Notes: generated from the sequence alone by a model not told the origin. A stretch of DNA of 64,000 nucleotides from Pyrobaculum sp. 3827-6 (GCF_025641885.1 NZ_JAOTQN010000001.1:930001-994000); one strand, 5' to 3'; shown: positions 51,675 to 59,271, numbered from the stretch's first letter. Translations and numbers: made by a program.

Positions 51675-51760
51675 GTGGGGGGTGCCCGAGCCAGGCCAAA
51701 GGGGCAGGGTTCAGGCACCTGTGGCGTAGGTCTGTGCGGTTTCAAATTCCCCGCACCTCT
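51675..51760 (+). tRNA. tRNA-Leu(CAG)-like, degenerate
   Basis: The core looks like a class II tRNA-Leu: T8-G9, a D arm tgcccgagccaggccaaaggggc, anticodon loop ttcaggc (CAG), a long variable arm, and ttcaaat in the T loop. However, the T stem reads gcggt/tcccc with a T-T mismatch next to the loop, and the 5' gggggg strand does not pair with the 3' gcacctc strand. A typical acceptor/T-stem has therefore been lost. A gtaaaactta box lies about 22 bp upstream. Probably a pseudo-tRNA. Confidence 0.45.
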
Positions 51761-51912
51761 ACGTCAATGCTGTTGATAACTCAAGGGGGGCCGGCTCGTG
51801 GTTTAATGACGGGATGATGAAAAATACAGTAGACACGTCCCCACTACGCGACTACGTCCGTCAAGACCTCACATGGCGATAAAGCATAAAAACACCCACT
51901 TCCCGGGGAGTG
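51761..51912. other. Spacer with tRNA-Gly promoter
   Basis: No gene seen. The element gcataaaaac at 51884-51893 is 25 bp before the tRNA-Gly 5' end and is the likely TATA box. A gatgatga motif near 51814 looks like a C box but has no D box partner. Confidence 0.45.
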
Positions 51913-52034
51913 GCGGCGGTAGTCTAGCCTGGTTTAGGATGGCGGCCTTCCACGCCTCTGCGAGGAAAGCCGTTGATCCCGTCAAGCCCCCGCGGGGGGC
52001 TTGGGATAAGGTTCGAATCCCGGCCGCCGCACCA
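51913..52034 (+). tRNA. tRNA-Gly(TCC) with two introns, CCA encoded
   Basis: Acceptor gcggcgg (51913-51919) pairs perfectly with ccgccgc (52024-52030), followed by discriminator a and an encoded CCA. D arm has A14, G18G19 and A21. Anticodon stem gcggc/gccgt holds loop c-t-TCC-a-n. A 15-base intron lies at the usual 37/38 position (about 51953-51967). The T stem is broken after position 51 by a 28-base intron (51982-52009) which itself can form an aagcccc/ggggctt hairpin; removal restores ccggg-ttcgaat-cccgg. Non-canonical introns are known in Pyrobaculum tRNAs. TATA box 25 bp upstream. Confidence 0.88.
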
Positions 52035-52165
52035 GTAGGTTTACTCTCTAACTTTTGGAGCTTTTGTAGACTTAATTCCTCTGCCACCATCTCTGTCGAC
52101 TACGTGGCGGCCGGGTTGGCCGTCGGGGGTTGGTAATGTTAAAAATGGGTGTCTGACGGCTTGCT

Positions 52166-53119
52166 ATGGATAGGGTAAGGCTTGGGAGGACGGATATGAG
52201 GGTTTCCAGGGTTGGTGTGGGGGCTTGGCAGTTCTCCGGCGACGCTTGGGGGGCCTTTTCCTACGAACAGGCGAGGGCTGTGGTGGCTAAGGCGCTTGAG
52301 GTGGGTATTAACTTTTTCGACACGGCCGCGGTGTACGGCAGGGGGCGTAGCGAGGAGTTTCTGGGGAGGGCTTTGAGGGAGCTGGGGGCGCGGGGGGAGG
52401 TGTACATAGCCACGAAGATACATGGCGACTGGCTGAGGCGCGTCGACATACTGGCGGCGGTGGAGAACCAGAGGAGGAGGCTGGGGGTGGAGGCCATAGA
52501 TCTCTACCAGATACACTGGCCGGCGTGTTGGCACAACACGCCGATTTGTGAAACTATGAAGACTCTGGAGGAGCTGGTGGACAGGGGCCTCGTCCGCTAC
52601 ATAGGAGTCAGCAACTTTCCCCTGCCACTTCTGGAGTACGCCAGGACCTGCCTCTCCCGCACCGACGTGGTGACGTCTCAGAACCGGTACAACCTAGTGG
52701 AGCGCGAGGCCGACAAGGAGCTCCTGCCCTACCTCAGGCGGGAGGGCATCGTGTTGATTGCCTGGAGCCCCCTGGCCAAGGGGGTGCTCACCGGGAAGTA
52801 CACGCCGGACGGCGTCCCCGCGTTTGAAGACGTGCGGCGCAACGATCCGCTGTACACGCCGCAGAACCTCCGCGTCGTCTGGCCTGTGGTGGAGGAGATC
52901 AGACGCGTGGCGAAGGCATATGGGAGGACCCCGGCCCAGGTGGCGCTGAACTGACTGATTAGGGACCCCTGGGTGTACCCGATCCCCGGCGCCAAGATCC
53001 CGGAGCAAGTCGTGGAAAACGCCGGCGCCGTGGGCTGGTCGCTGTCGGACGACGACTGGAGGGCCCTGGACAGGCTGGGGTGGGAGGCGTCGCAGAAGAT
53101 AGTGTACGTCACCTGGTAG
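52166..53119 (+). pseudogene. Aldo/keto reductase interrupted by one TGA codon
   Basis: A 317-codon aldo-keto reductase with NADPH-dependent carbonyl reduction as family role. The catalytic tetrad region is intact: FFDTAAVYGRGRSEE (Asp, Tyr), ATKIHGDW (Lys), IHWPACWH (His), and VTSQNRYNL. At codon 263 (52952-52954) TGA replaces what should be TGG, since both sides read QVALN-[stop]-LIRDPWVYPIPGAK in the same frame, a typical family segment. The frame then continues to TAG at 53119 through the NADP-binding GAKIPEQVVENAG. Clean promoter (tgttaaaaat 25 bp before ATG). A recent nonsense mutation is most likely; no tRNA for recoding is known here. Confidence 0.8.
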
Positions 53120-53215
53120 TCCTCGTGTAGGGCTACTCGTCACAGATCCGCGCCGAACCTTCCAGTCACCGTGTAGACAAGACAACGTATTTAAAGGCAT
53201 AATTAACCTGTATAT

Positions 53216-53797
53216 ATGTCACAAGCCTTGAAAGAGTTTCTAATGAAAAAGGCGAAGCTGGAGAAGGTGTTCAAGTGGGGCGTGAGGTGGAGCCTCTGGC
53301 CGGTGCACCTGGTCACCTCCTGCTGCGGCGTGGAGGTGGCGCACACCTCGGCCCCCGGCTTCGACGCTGAGAGGTGGGGGGTTCTGCCCTTCCACACAAT
53401 GCGCCAGTCCAATGTAATTCTTGTAGAGGGGACAATAACCCGGAAGATGGCCAGGGTACTGAGGCAGGTGTATGAGCAGATGCCCGAGCCTAAGTACGTG
53501 CTGGCCATGGGCGCCTGCGCCGTGCGCGGCGGCCTCTTCTGGAACTCCTACCACATCGTACAGGTGGACACCATTGTGCCTGTGGACGTCTACATCGCCG
53601 GCTGTCCTCCAACGCCGGAGGCCGTCATCAGGGCCTTTATAATGCTCCACAACAAGATTAAGGGGAAGCCTGGTCCCTACATCGAGCCTGCCAAGGTTGA
53701 TCTGACGCCGTATCTCCCGCCGCCGCCTAAGCCCCCAGCCAAGCCGGCCCCCCAGCCACAGCAACAGCAACAACAGCAAGCCCAGGCCGCGGCGTAG
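53216..53797 (+). CDS. nuoB: NADH-quinone oxidoreductase subunit B-like protein
   Basis: Subunit carrying cluster N2 in complex I and related hydrogenases. Cluster ligands are C36 and C37 (TSCCGVE), C101 (MGACAVRGG) and C130 (IAGCPPTPE). After residue 160 the protein has an unusual low-complexity tail rich in proline, then seven consecutive glutamines and alanines, not normal for NuoB. Leaderless ATG with tatttaaagg 25 bp upstream. The stop lies one base before nuoC. Other complex I genes are not in this window. Confidence 0.9.
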   Translation: MSQALKEFLMKKAKLEKVFKWGVRWSLWPVHLVTSCCGVEVAHTSAPGFDAERWGVLPFHTMRQSNVILVEGTITRKMARVLRQVYEQMPEPKYVLAMGACAVRGGLFWNSYHIVQVDTIVPVDVYIAGCPPTPEAVIRAFIMLHNKIKGKPGPYIEPAKVDLTPYLPPPPKPPAKPAPQPQQQQQQQAQAAA

Positions 53798-53798
53798 T

Positions 53799-54332
53799 AT
53801 GTCGGCGCGGGCGCCGCCTAAGTGTCCGCCTCCGGGCGACCACGCGTTGCTCCCAAGGGTGAAGGAGGCGCTTGGGGCCAGCCTGCTGTCTCACGGCGTG
53901 ACGCCGGAGGGGCACCTGTGCGTCATGGTGCCGCCAGACAAGATTAGGGAGGTGGCCCAAGCGGTGAAGAACATGGGGTTTGACCACGTCCTCTCGCTGA
54001 GCGCGGTGGACTACATAGCGGAGAAGAAGTTCCTGCTGGTTTACGTATTCGCCTCCTACCTATCGCCCGAGTTGAAGAACCAGCTTCTACACGTGAGGGC
54101 GGAGATCCCGCGCGACAGCCCGAAGGTCGCCTCCATAGCCGACATCTACCCCTCCGCGGACTACGAGGAGAGGGAGTGCCACGAGATGTTCGGCATATGG
54201 TTCGAAGGCAACCCACACATGGGCAAGCGCTTCCTCCTAGACCCCGACTGCTGTATAGACGAGAAGACGGGCAAGCCCCTCTACCCGTTGCGCAAAGACT
54301 TCAAAGTGCCCGACTGGGGCTTAATGGGATAG
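53799..54332 (+). CDS. nuoC: NADH-quinone oxidoreductase subunit C-like protein
   Basis: 30-kDa hydrophilic subunit contacting NuoB and NuoD at the quinone site. The conserved C-terminal signature runs from VASIADIYPSADYEERECHEMFGIWFEGNP to RFLLD and LRKDFKVPDWG. The N-terminal 70 residues are the usual alpha/beta domain. At 177 residues it is normal for a stand-alone NuoC. It starts one base after nuoB, and then the operon stops: a convergent MFS gene overlaps its end by 12 bases instead of nuoD following. Confidence 0.9.
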   Translation: MSARAPPKCPPPGDHALLPRVKEALGASLLSHGVTPEGHLCVMVPPDKIREVAQAVKNMGFDHVLSLSAVDYIAEKKFLLVYVFASYLSPELKNQLLHVRAEIPRDSPKVASIADIYPSADYEERECHEMFGIWFEGNPHMGKRFLLDPDCCIDEKTGKPLYPLRKDFKVPDWGLMG

Positions 54333-55604
54333 GTGCCGGACAAGCGATAGAAACACCGTAGCCACCGAGATATAGGCCAGGAGGGCGGTGAGGGCGGAGA
54401 CCCCCGCCGCGACGCCCGGCGCGCTCCTCAACACGTAGCTGGCCACCGCGTTGCTGAGAGACTGGCCCAGCACCCTCGCCTCGGCGACCAGCGCCGAGGC
54501 CGTGCCGCGCCTCGAGGGAGGCACGGAGGAGAGGATAATCGTGGTGTTGGGCACTATCAAGAAGGCGAAGCCGGCCCCCAGAGCCAGCAACAGCCACGGC
54601 GCCGCCGTTGGCGAGGGCTCGGCGGAGAGGAGGTAGAGCGCCGCGGCCAGAACACCGGCCCCCAGGGCCGCCACGGCGCTCGGCGACACGCGGTCGCTGA
54701 CTCTGCCGGCCACCGGGGCGAGGAGAGCCATGGCCAGTGCCTGTAGCGACAGCATAAATCCGGCGTCTCTAGGCGCCATTTTGTACACCTCCTGGAAGAG
54801 GAGGCTTAGGGACGGCGACAGCGCCGCGGTGGAGAGGTAGTTGAGAAAAGCCGCCGCCACAGACGCCGAGAACACCACACTCCGGAACAGCCCCACCTCC
54901 AAAACCGGGGCCTCTCGGCGCGACTCCAGCAGAAAGGCCGCCGCCAGCCCCGCCGCGCCCAGGGCCGCCGCAGTCCACAGACCAGCGTCGACGCCTAGCA
55001 CCACCAGCGCTATGGAGCCCCCCAGCACGACGGAGCCAGCCACGTCGAAGCCCCCAGCGGCGCGGCCAGCCGCCGCCACGCGGCCCACAAGCGCGTAGGA
55101 CAGCAAGACCAGGGCCGCCGCCGGGGCGAAGATAAGCCTCCAGCTGAACTGCGCCAGGAGGCCCCCCACGGCGGGCCCCGTCAGCAGGCCTAGGTATACA
55201 GAAGCCGAGTTGAGGCCCACCGCCGTCGCCCTCCTCTCGGGCGGCACTATGTGGAACAGGAGGGCGTTGTTGCTGCCAAAGACCGCGGCGAGGCCCATCC
55301 CCGCCACGAGGAGAGATCCGTACAGCGCCTCAAGACCCGGCGAGAGGGCCGCCGACGCCAGCCCCGCCCCAGCCACGGCGAGCCCGGCTCTAAACATCCT
55401 GCCGTAGCCAGCCACGTCTGCCAGGCGTCCAAAAGGCAGTACAAACACCGCGACGGCCAAGGTCAGCGCGACGAGGAGAGAAACAGTCGCCGTGGAAGGC
55501 ACCCCGAAACTCGAGGCCAGCGCCGGCAGGGCCACCCCCAGCGCGCTGGCGATAAACGGAGTCACAAAAGAACTGGCTAGAATAGAGGCCAATGCCCTAT
55601 CCAT
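54321..55604 (-). CDS. Major facilitator superfamily transporter
   Basis: Secondary transporter of about 427 residues with 12 to 14 predicted membrane helices. The motif between helices 2 and 3 is PFGRLADVAGYGRMFRAG, and VGLNSASVYLGLLTGPAVGG resembles the antiporter motif C of drug exporters. AGRVSDRVSPSAVAALG marks the second half. A multidrug or metabolite exporter is likely but the substrate is unknown. ATG 55604 is favoured over 55616 because of a gtttataatc box about 25 bp before it. Very GC-rich and alanine/leucine-rich. Confidence 0.88.
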   Translation of the reverse strand: MDRALASILASSFVTPFIASALGVALPALASSFGVPSTATVSLLVALTLAVAVFVLPFGRLADVAGYGRMFRAGLAVAGAGLASAALSPGLEALYGSLLVAGMGLAAVFGSNNALLFHIVPPERRATAVGLNSASVYLGLLTGPAVGGLLAQFSWRLIFAPAAALVLLSYALVGRVAAAGRAAGGFDVAGSVVLGGSIALVVLGVDAGLWTAAALGAAGLAAAFLLESRREAPVLEVGLFRSVVFSASVAAAFLNYLSTAALSPSLSLLFQEVYKMAPRDAGFMLSLQALAMALLAPVAGRVSDRVSPSAVAALGAGVLAAALYLLSAEPSPTAAPWLLLALGAGFAFLIVPNTTIILSSVPPSRRGTASALVAEARVLGQSLSNAVASYVLRSAPGVAAGVSALTALLAYISVATVFLSLVRHLSH

Positions 55605-56039
55605 ATGCGAAAACATTTAGGTGATTATAAACGAGCCCCCGCAACCCCATACGCTGCCTCTGGTGTCGCAGTGGCACCGCAGAGGCGATGAAATCCGCAA
55701 AGTAAAACCGAGGGATCGCCGATGCCGCCCTTACCGTTGCGGGGAAGGGAGGCGCTGTGTATGGTGCCGGCGGTAGGCGGCAAACCTTTACGGTTATGCC
55801 GCCGAATGGGCAGACCTCGGCACGGCTATATAGAGGGTTTCTCTGTCGAAAGCGCTCCAGCAGGTTGTTCTATGCCCTCCGTATGAGTGCCGTGCCTTTT
55901 CGGCATCGGTAGTTGCCTACTCGGCGAGTCCGCTTGCATTCGAAAGGCCTTATCAGAGGCGGAATGAGAAGAGGAATTGCCGACTTAGGAGGTTTAGAGA
56001 ACTCGCAGAAAAACTTATAGCAACTCTCTGCATCTCAGC
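55605..56039. other. 435-bp non-coding region with a strong hairpin
   Basis: No gene recognised. A near-perfect stem-loop, ggcggca-aacc-tttac-ggtt-a-tgccgcc, spans 55776-55803 with 11 paired bases and one bulge. A TATA-like ggctatatagag lies at about 55833-55844. The promoter of the following frameshifted gene, aaacttatagc, is near 56008-56018. The hairpin may belong to a small RNA or be a terminator relic. Confidence 0.35.
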
Positions 56040-56688
56040 GTGATAAAGGATTGGGTAGGCCTGGCTATTTCCTACGCCTTGCCTTCTACATTCGGCATAT
56101 TTCTACATGACAAGCCGTACCTTCCCCTATTGGTTTTCTACCTCTTTGCCACGGCTGGGGTGTACAACATTGCGGCCGTAGCCCTAAGACTCCCAGCCAC
56201 CCCGCCTCTGCACGCGGTTATCACATCTCCCGCCCTTTATAAGTCTAGTTTTGAATACTTTTTTGAACGCGGAAGCTGGGTGCACCCTCCCAGCGAGTTG
56301 GAGTTCTTCCTTATGTCAACTCCTATGTTGTTTCCTTACGGGGTTTGTGTCGGCGTACCAAACTCTGCAGGTGGTGGGGGCTGTGGGGTTAGGTCCCCGC
56401 CTCCTAGCCGCCTATGTTGCCGTGGTGGCCGCTGGCGCGGTTGTGCAGATCTTGTTGGCGGGGTTCTCAATACATCTAATCCCCGGGTTAAACATGGCCG
56501 CGGCGTACCTGGGGGCGCTTTACGTCAACGCTCCCAGTCACACGTCCCGGCTATACGCCGCGCCGATAACCTCGCTTATCGCCAGCGGCGTCGCCATGTG
56601 GCTGAAACTCGGCGACTTGGCAACCGCGTTGGTGGCCGTGGCGAAGTACTTCGCCACGGCTATGGCCACTCGCTTAAAAAGGCCATAA
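56040..56688 (+). pseudogene. Multi-span membrane protein with one frameshift
   Basis: Two frames join to about 215 residues with five or six membrane segments. The first part runs MIKDWVGLAISYALPSTFG to STPML; the second, +1 shifted, continues FLTGFVSAYQTLQVVGAVGL to LKRP and stop at 56688. The join is at the ttgttt run near 56331, where one extra T is enough to explain it. GTG start with a TATA box about 25 bp upstream. Family not recognised; it resembles small permease-like proteins. Either inactivated or a sequencing slip in the T run. Confidence 0.6.
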
Positions 56689-57049
56689 AGACGAGAGACA
56701 CACTTGCAATGTGGGGGAGGGGGGGTGGATTAACTTCTACAGAATTGCCGTAGCTACACGACGTCATTCGGCTCGCTGTGGGTAGACACTACTTGGATAT
56801 CGGCAGTGCTGTTAATAGCATATTACACAAACCGCGCCGCAGCTGAGAGATCCCGCCTCGCGCCGTGGGCACTACCTGAGATCTAGTCGCCAGATTATCT
56901 ACCTGAACATTTTTACTAAGGCGCCGTCTCTAACTCACATGACTGCTCCCGCTTTTACGTATACAGTTCTTAAAGAGGAGGTGCGACAACACAGGCCGTG
57001 CCCCAAGCGCGCCGCACGGCAGTCGGCGGCTAAGAAGTCGCCGCGGGGG
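56689..57049. other. Non-coding region with a gene remnant (56734-56886)
   Basis: On the plus strand an open frame of 50 codons ends at 56886 and reads SLWVDTTWISAVLLIAYYTN and LAPWALPEI at its end. It has a membrane helix but no start, so it looks like the 3' end of a lost membrane-protein gene. The rest shows no gene. A tacagttcttaaag stretch near 56960 is AT-rich but is not followed by a convincing start. Confidence 0.35.
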
Positions 57050-58123
57050 TTATTTCAAAGCAACCCTTATGTAGTCCTGGCCGAGCTCGACCTGTTCGCC
57101 GGGTAGTGAAGTGAGCCAGCTAAGGACCTCGCCCTTCGGGCAACTCGCCACGTGTAGCCCCTCGGGGGCCGCGGGCAGTTGAGGCTCTATCTGCTGGAGG
57201 ATTATGACGTACACAGTGCCTCGTCTAGCGTCCTCTGCGATCTTCTCCATAACATCCCCGCGCACCCCCATGTAGATTACATATACTACATCCGCCGTCG
57301 CGGGGTACCGCCCGACCCGTTTGTACGAGCCGTTCACCGCCGCGTAGACGCCGTAGCACCTCTTTAATAAGTCGGCGAAGGTGGGCTTTCTCGCGCCCCT
57401 CCTCAGCTCCTCCACGATTAATCTATACAGCGATTTGTTAAATGGCCCCACCCGCGATGCCTCGGCCTCGTATACAACCCTCGCCGACATCCCGCTCTCC
57501 GCAGTGGCGTTTACCTCCAATCTACTAGTCAAGACGAGGCGCCCAGTCGCGCAGGAGACCTCGGTGAAGTTGCCCCGTCCACTAAACGGCGCCGTAAAGC
57601 CGCCGAGCTTAATAGTGCCGTAGGCCTTAGTCAACACTCCCGTGTAGTTTCGCCATCGGCACGCCTCCCTCTCCAACTTGGTGACGTTTCTAGACGCGGC
57701 GCCCAACGTGAAGAGCTCCGCCCCCTCCTCACTGTAGTGGCACACCCCACCCACGCAAGTCCTCGTCACAACAGACCCGTTGAAATAGGCGCTGTAGATC
57801 TCCACCCACCCTATCGACAAGGGCAACCTCAGCCTCCCGTAGGTGTAGTTCCCCACAGCCCCCTCGCCAACCAGCAACCACCCCTCGATACGCGCCTCAA
57901 CGCCCTGCACCTCCACACGGATAGCAAAGGTGTAGTTCACCTCGTACTCAGCCACGTCAACCGGCCACGAGGCGCTCACAGCCACTCCGCCGGTGGCGCC
58001 GCCTGGCGCCGTCAACGCCGTAGCCGTCGAAGATGGAGTGGGCGCAGATCCACGTAAGAAAACCAGCGCAAGGACTGCCACCACGGCGATCACAGCAACC
58101 ACTACGTAAACCCCCCACCTCAT
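57050..58123 (-). CDS. Exported or membrane-anchored hypothetical protein
   Basis: Unrecognised protein of 357 residues. The N-terminus is a membrane anchor/signal (VYVVVAVIAVVAVLALVFL), followed by a Thr/Ala/Pro linker and a beta-rich domain with several N-glycosylation sequons (NYTF, NYTY, NGSV, NVTK, NYTG) and cysteines in RTCVGGVCHY and REACRW. The last 100 residues are alpha/beta (ADVVYVIYMGVRGDVMEKIAEDARRG, then CPKGEVLSWLTSLPG), a pattern somewhat like a thioredoxin-fold remnant. ATG 58123 lies about 25 bp from a gatataagcc box. Confidence 0.65.
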   Translation of the reverse strand: MRWGVYVVVAVIAVVAVLALVFLRGSAPTPSSTATALTAPGGATGGVAVSASWPVDVAEYEVNYTFAIRVEVQGVEARIEGWLLVGEGAVGNYTYGRLRLPLSIGWVEIYSAYFNGSVVTRTCVGGVCHYSEEGAELFTLGAASRNVTKLEREACRWRNYTGVLTKAYGTIKLGGFTAPFSGRGNFTEVSCATGRLVLTSRLEVNATAESGMSARVVYEAEASRVGPFNKSLYRLIVEELRRGARKPTFADLLKRCYGVYAAVNGSYKRVGRYPATADVVYVIYMGVRGDVMEKIAEDARRGTVYVIILQQIEPQLPAAPEGLHVASCPKGEVLSWLTSLPGEQVELGQDYIRVALK

Positions 58124-58162
58124 GACCAAGGCAGAAACGCGGCTTATATCAATTATGGGAGT

Positions 58163-58550
58163 TTACCAATACCCCCTAGAGCGAACGGAGGTTACGCAAG
58201 CCAACGCAGAAATACGCCACTGCCGACCACCCCGGCGACTGGTCGTAACCAACAACATAGAGATAGCCGCCGTCCTACAGACGCCGAAAGGGCAATCCTC
58301 TCCGTTAGATGGCTCTGAATAAGACATCCGCTTCACAGCAACCGCACTAGCCACAGCCGCCAGAAGTGGCATTAGACGGAACGAGGAAAACGCTACAGGA
58401 GCTAAAGGCAGAGATAAGACTCAACTCAGACCCCATTTTTCCGCCCAACCTTTTCTCTCCCCAGGTCATACATGCCGTTACCAACAACAATACCATGTAT
58501 ATAATCGGCAGTGCTAGGCCCAGAAGCACCCCAGGCTGGGGCTGGATCAC
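58163..58550 (-). pseudogene. Possible degraded membrane-protein frame
   Basis: Two short minus-strand frames overlap in a way that suggests one broken gene: the first gives LLGLALPIIYMVLLLVTACM and ends VFLVPSN, the second starts MPLLAAVASAVAVKRMSYSE. Joined by a frameshift near 58365 they would form a two-helix membrane protein. Neither frame is long, no promoter is clear and the second half looks random, so this is a weak call. Confidence 0.2.
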
Positions 58551-58682
58551 ACATTTGGTAACCCTAAGCCCACCAGCTGGTTCTCAACAAACTCTACCAA
58601 TCGCCACGTCGGCCATCACCCCTGTCTTGCTGTTAGTCATAGCCACCATAAGGCGCAGTAAGAAAGCTACCGATGTAAGAAG

Positions 58683-58757
58683 TGGTGCCACCGCCGGGAT
58701 TTGAACCCGGGACCGCCCGGTCTTCAGCCGGGCGCTCTCCCGCTGAGCTACGGTGGC
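58683..58757 (-). tRNA. tRNA-Phe(GAA), CCA encoded, no intron
   Basis: On the minus strand: acceptor gccaccg pairs with cggtggc, T8-A9, D arm gctcagcgggagagc, anticodon stem cccgg/ccggg with loop ctgaaga (GAA), variable ggtc, T arm cccggg ttcaaat cccgg, discriminator a and encoded CCA (58683-58685). All stems pair. A cttaaaaatc box is about 25 bp upstream (58776-58787). Confidence 0.95.
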
Positions 58758-58951
58758 CGTCTCTATGGAGTTTAGAGATTTTTAAGCTTTTTGTGTTTAT
58801 GCTTGGCTTCGCGCTTCTGGGTTGTGCCGGTTTTGGGACGTGGCTGAATTGGTGCGGGTGGGGTAAGCGTTAATCCCCGATGGCAACGTGACGGCCGCAT
58901 GGCCGACGGTGCGGAGGGGTACTATTACGAAGGCTCTGAGATCTTGGTGGG
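58758..58951. other. Spacer between tRNA-Phe and tRNA fragment B
   Basis: Holds the tRNA-Phe promoter at its left end. The plus-strand frame starting in the tRNA is a shadow. A small inverted repeat, cggccgcatggccg, is near 58890-58903. No gene seen. Confidence 0.4.
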
Positions 58952-59026
58952 TGCGGCGGCCGGGGTTTGAACCTTATCTCAAGCACCCCGCGGGGGGTTG
59001 ACGGGATCTACGGCTCCGAAGGCCGC
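58952..59026 (-). tRNA. tRNA 3' two-thirds fragment (B) with T-stem intron
   Basis: Minus-strand sequence from nucleotide 27 to the discriminator of a tRNA: anticodon stem gcggc/gccgt, loop cttcgga (TCG at 34-36), variable agatc, T stem ccg...gg with ttcaaac loop and cccgg, acceptor ccgccgc, a. A 28-base insert (58974-59001) sits at exactly the same T-stem position as in tRNA-Gly 51913 and matches its intron in 25 of 28 bases. The D arm and 5' acceptor strand are missing. A cataaaaacac box, like that of tRNA-Gly, lies upstream at about 59055-59065. No CCA. Confidence 0.6.
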
Positions 59027-59061
59027 TTTGCTGTGCTGTTTTACTAATGTTTTAGGTGTTT

Positions 59062-59271
59062 TTATGTCTTTTTCTGGCATATTCCCAGGGCGGCGCACAC
59101 CGGCTCAAGGCGCATAAATGCCTCCAGGGCGCCTCCTTTAAGCAGAATCTGCCTCTCTTTTCTGCTCCACCCCTCCACTCCCAGGATCTTCAGTATGGCG
59201 GCGGTTCTTTGGTGGTCCGCCTCGCGCCTAGTTCTAGGCGAATTAGAGTCAGCATAGCGCCGTCTGTATTG
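59062..59271 (-). pseudogene. C-terminal remnant of an unknown gene
   Basis: An open minus-strand frame of 69 codons without a start codon encodes a basic protein end: RTAAILKILGVEGWSRKERQ, then ILLKGGALEAFMRLEPVCAALG and ends GICQKKT. The composition is protein-like and helical, unlike the antisense frames here. The frame is closed upstream by TAA at 59272-59274. Its family was not recognised. The stop overlaps the promoter-like box of tRNA fragment B. Confidence 0.35.

Noticed and set aside
51810-51860. gatgatga as a C box of a C/D sRNA
   Set aside because: No CTGA D box or D'/C' pair at suitable spacing on the same strand.
52952-52954. Selenocysteine codon
   Set aside because: The position corresponds to a Trp in the family, and no SECIS-like or selenocysteine machinery evidence is present.
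56940-57106. Short plus-strand frame starting ATG 56940
   Set aside because: Runs over the 3' end of the 57050 gene, no TATA box at the right distance, no protein-like features.
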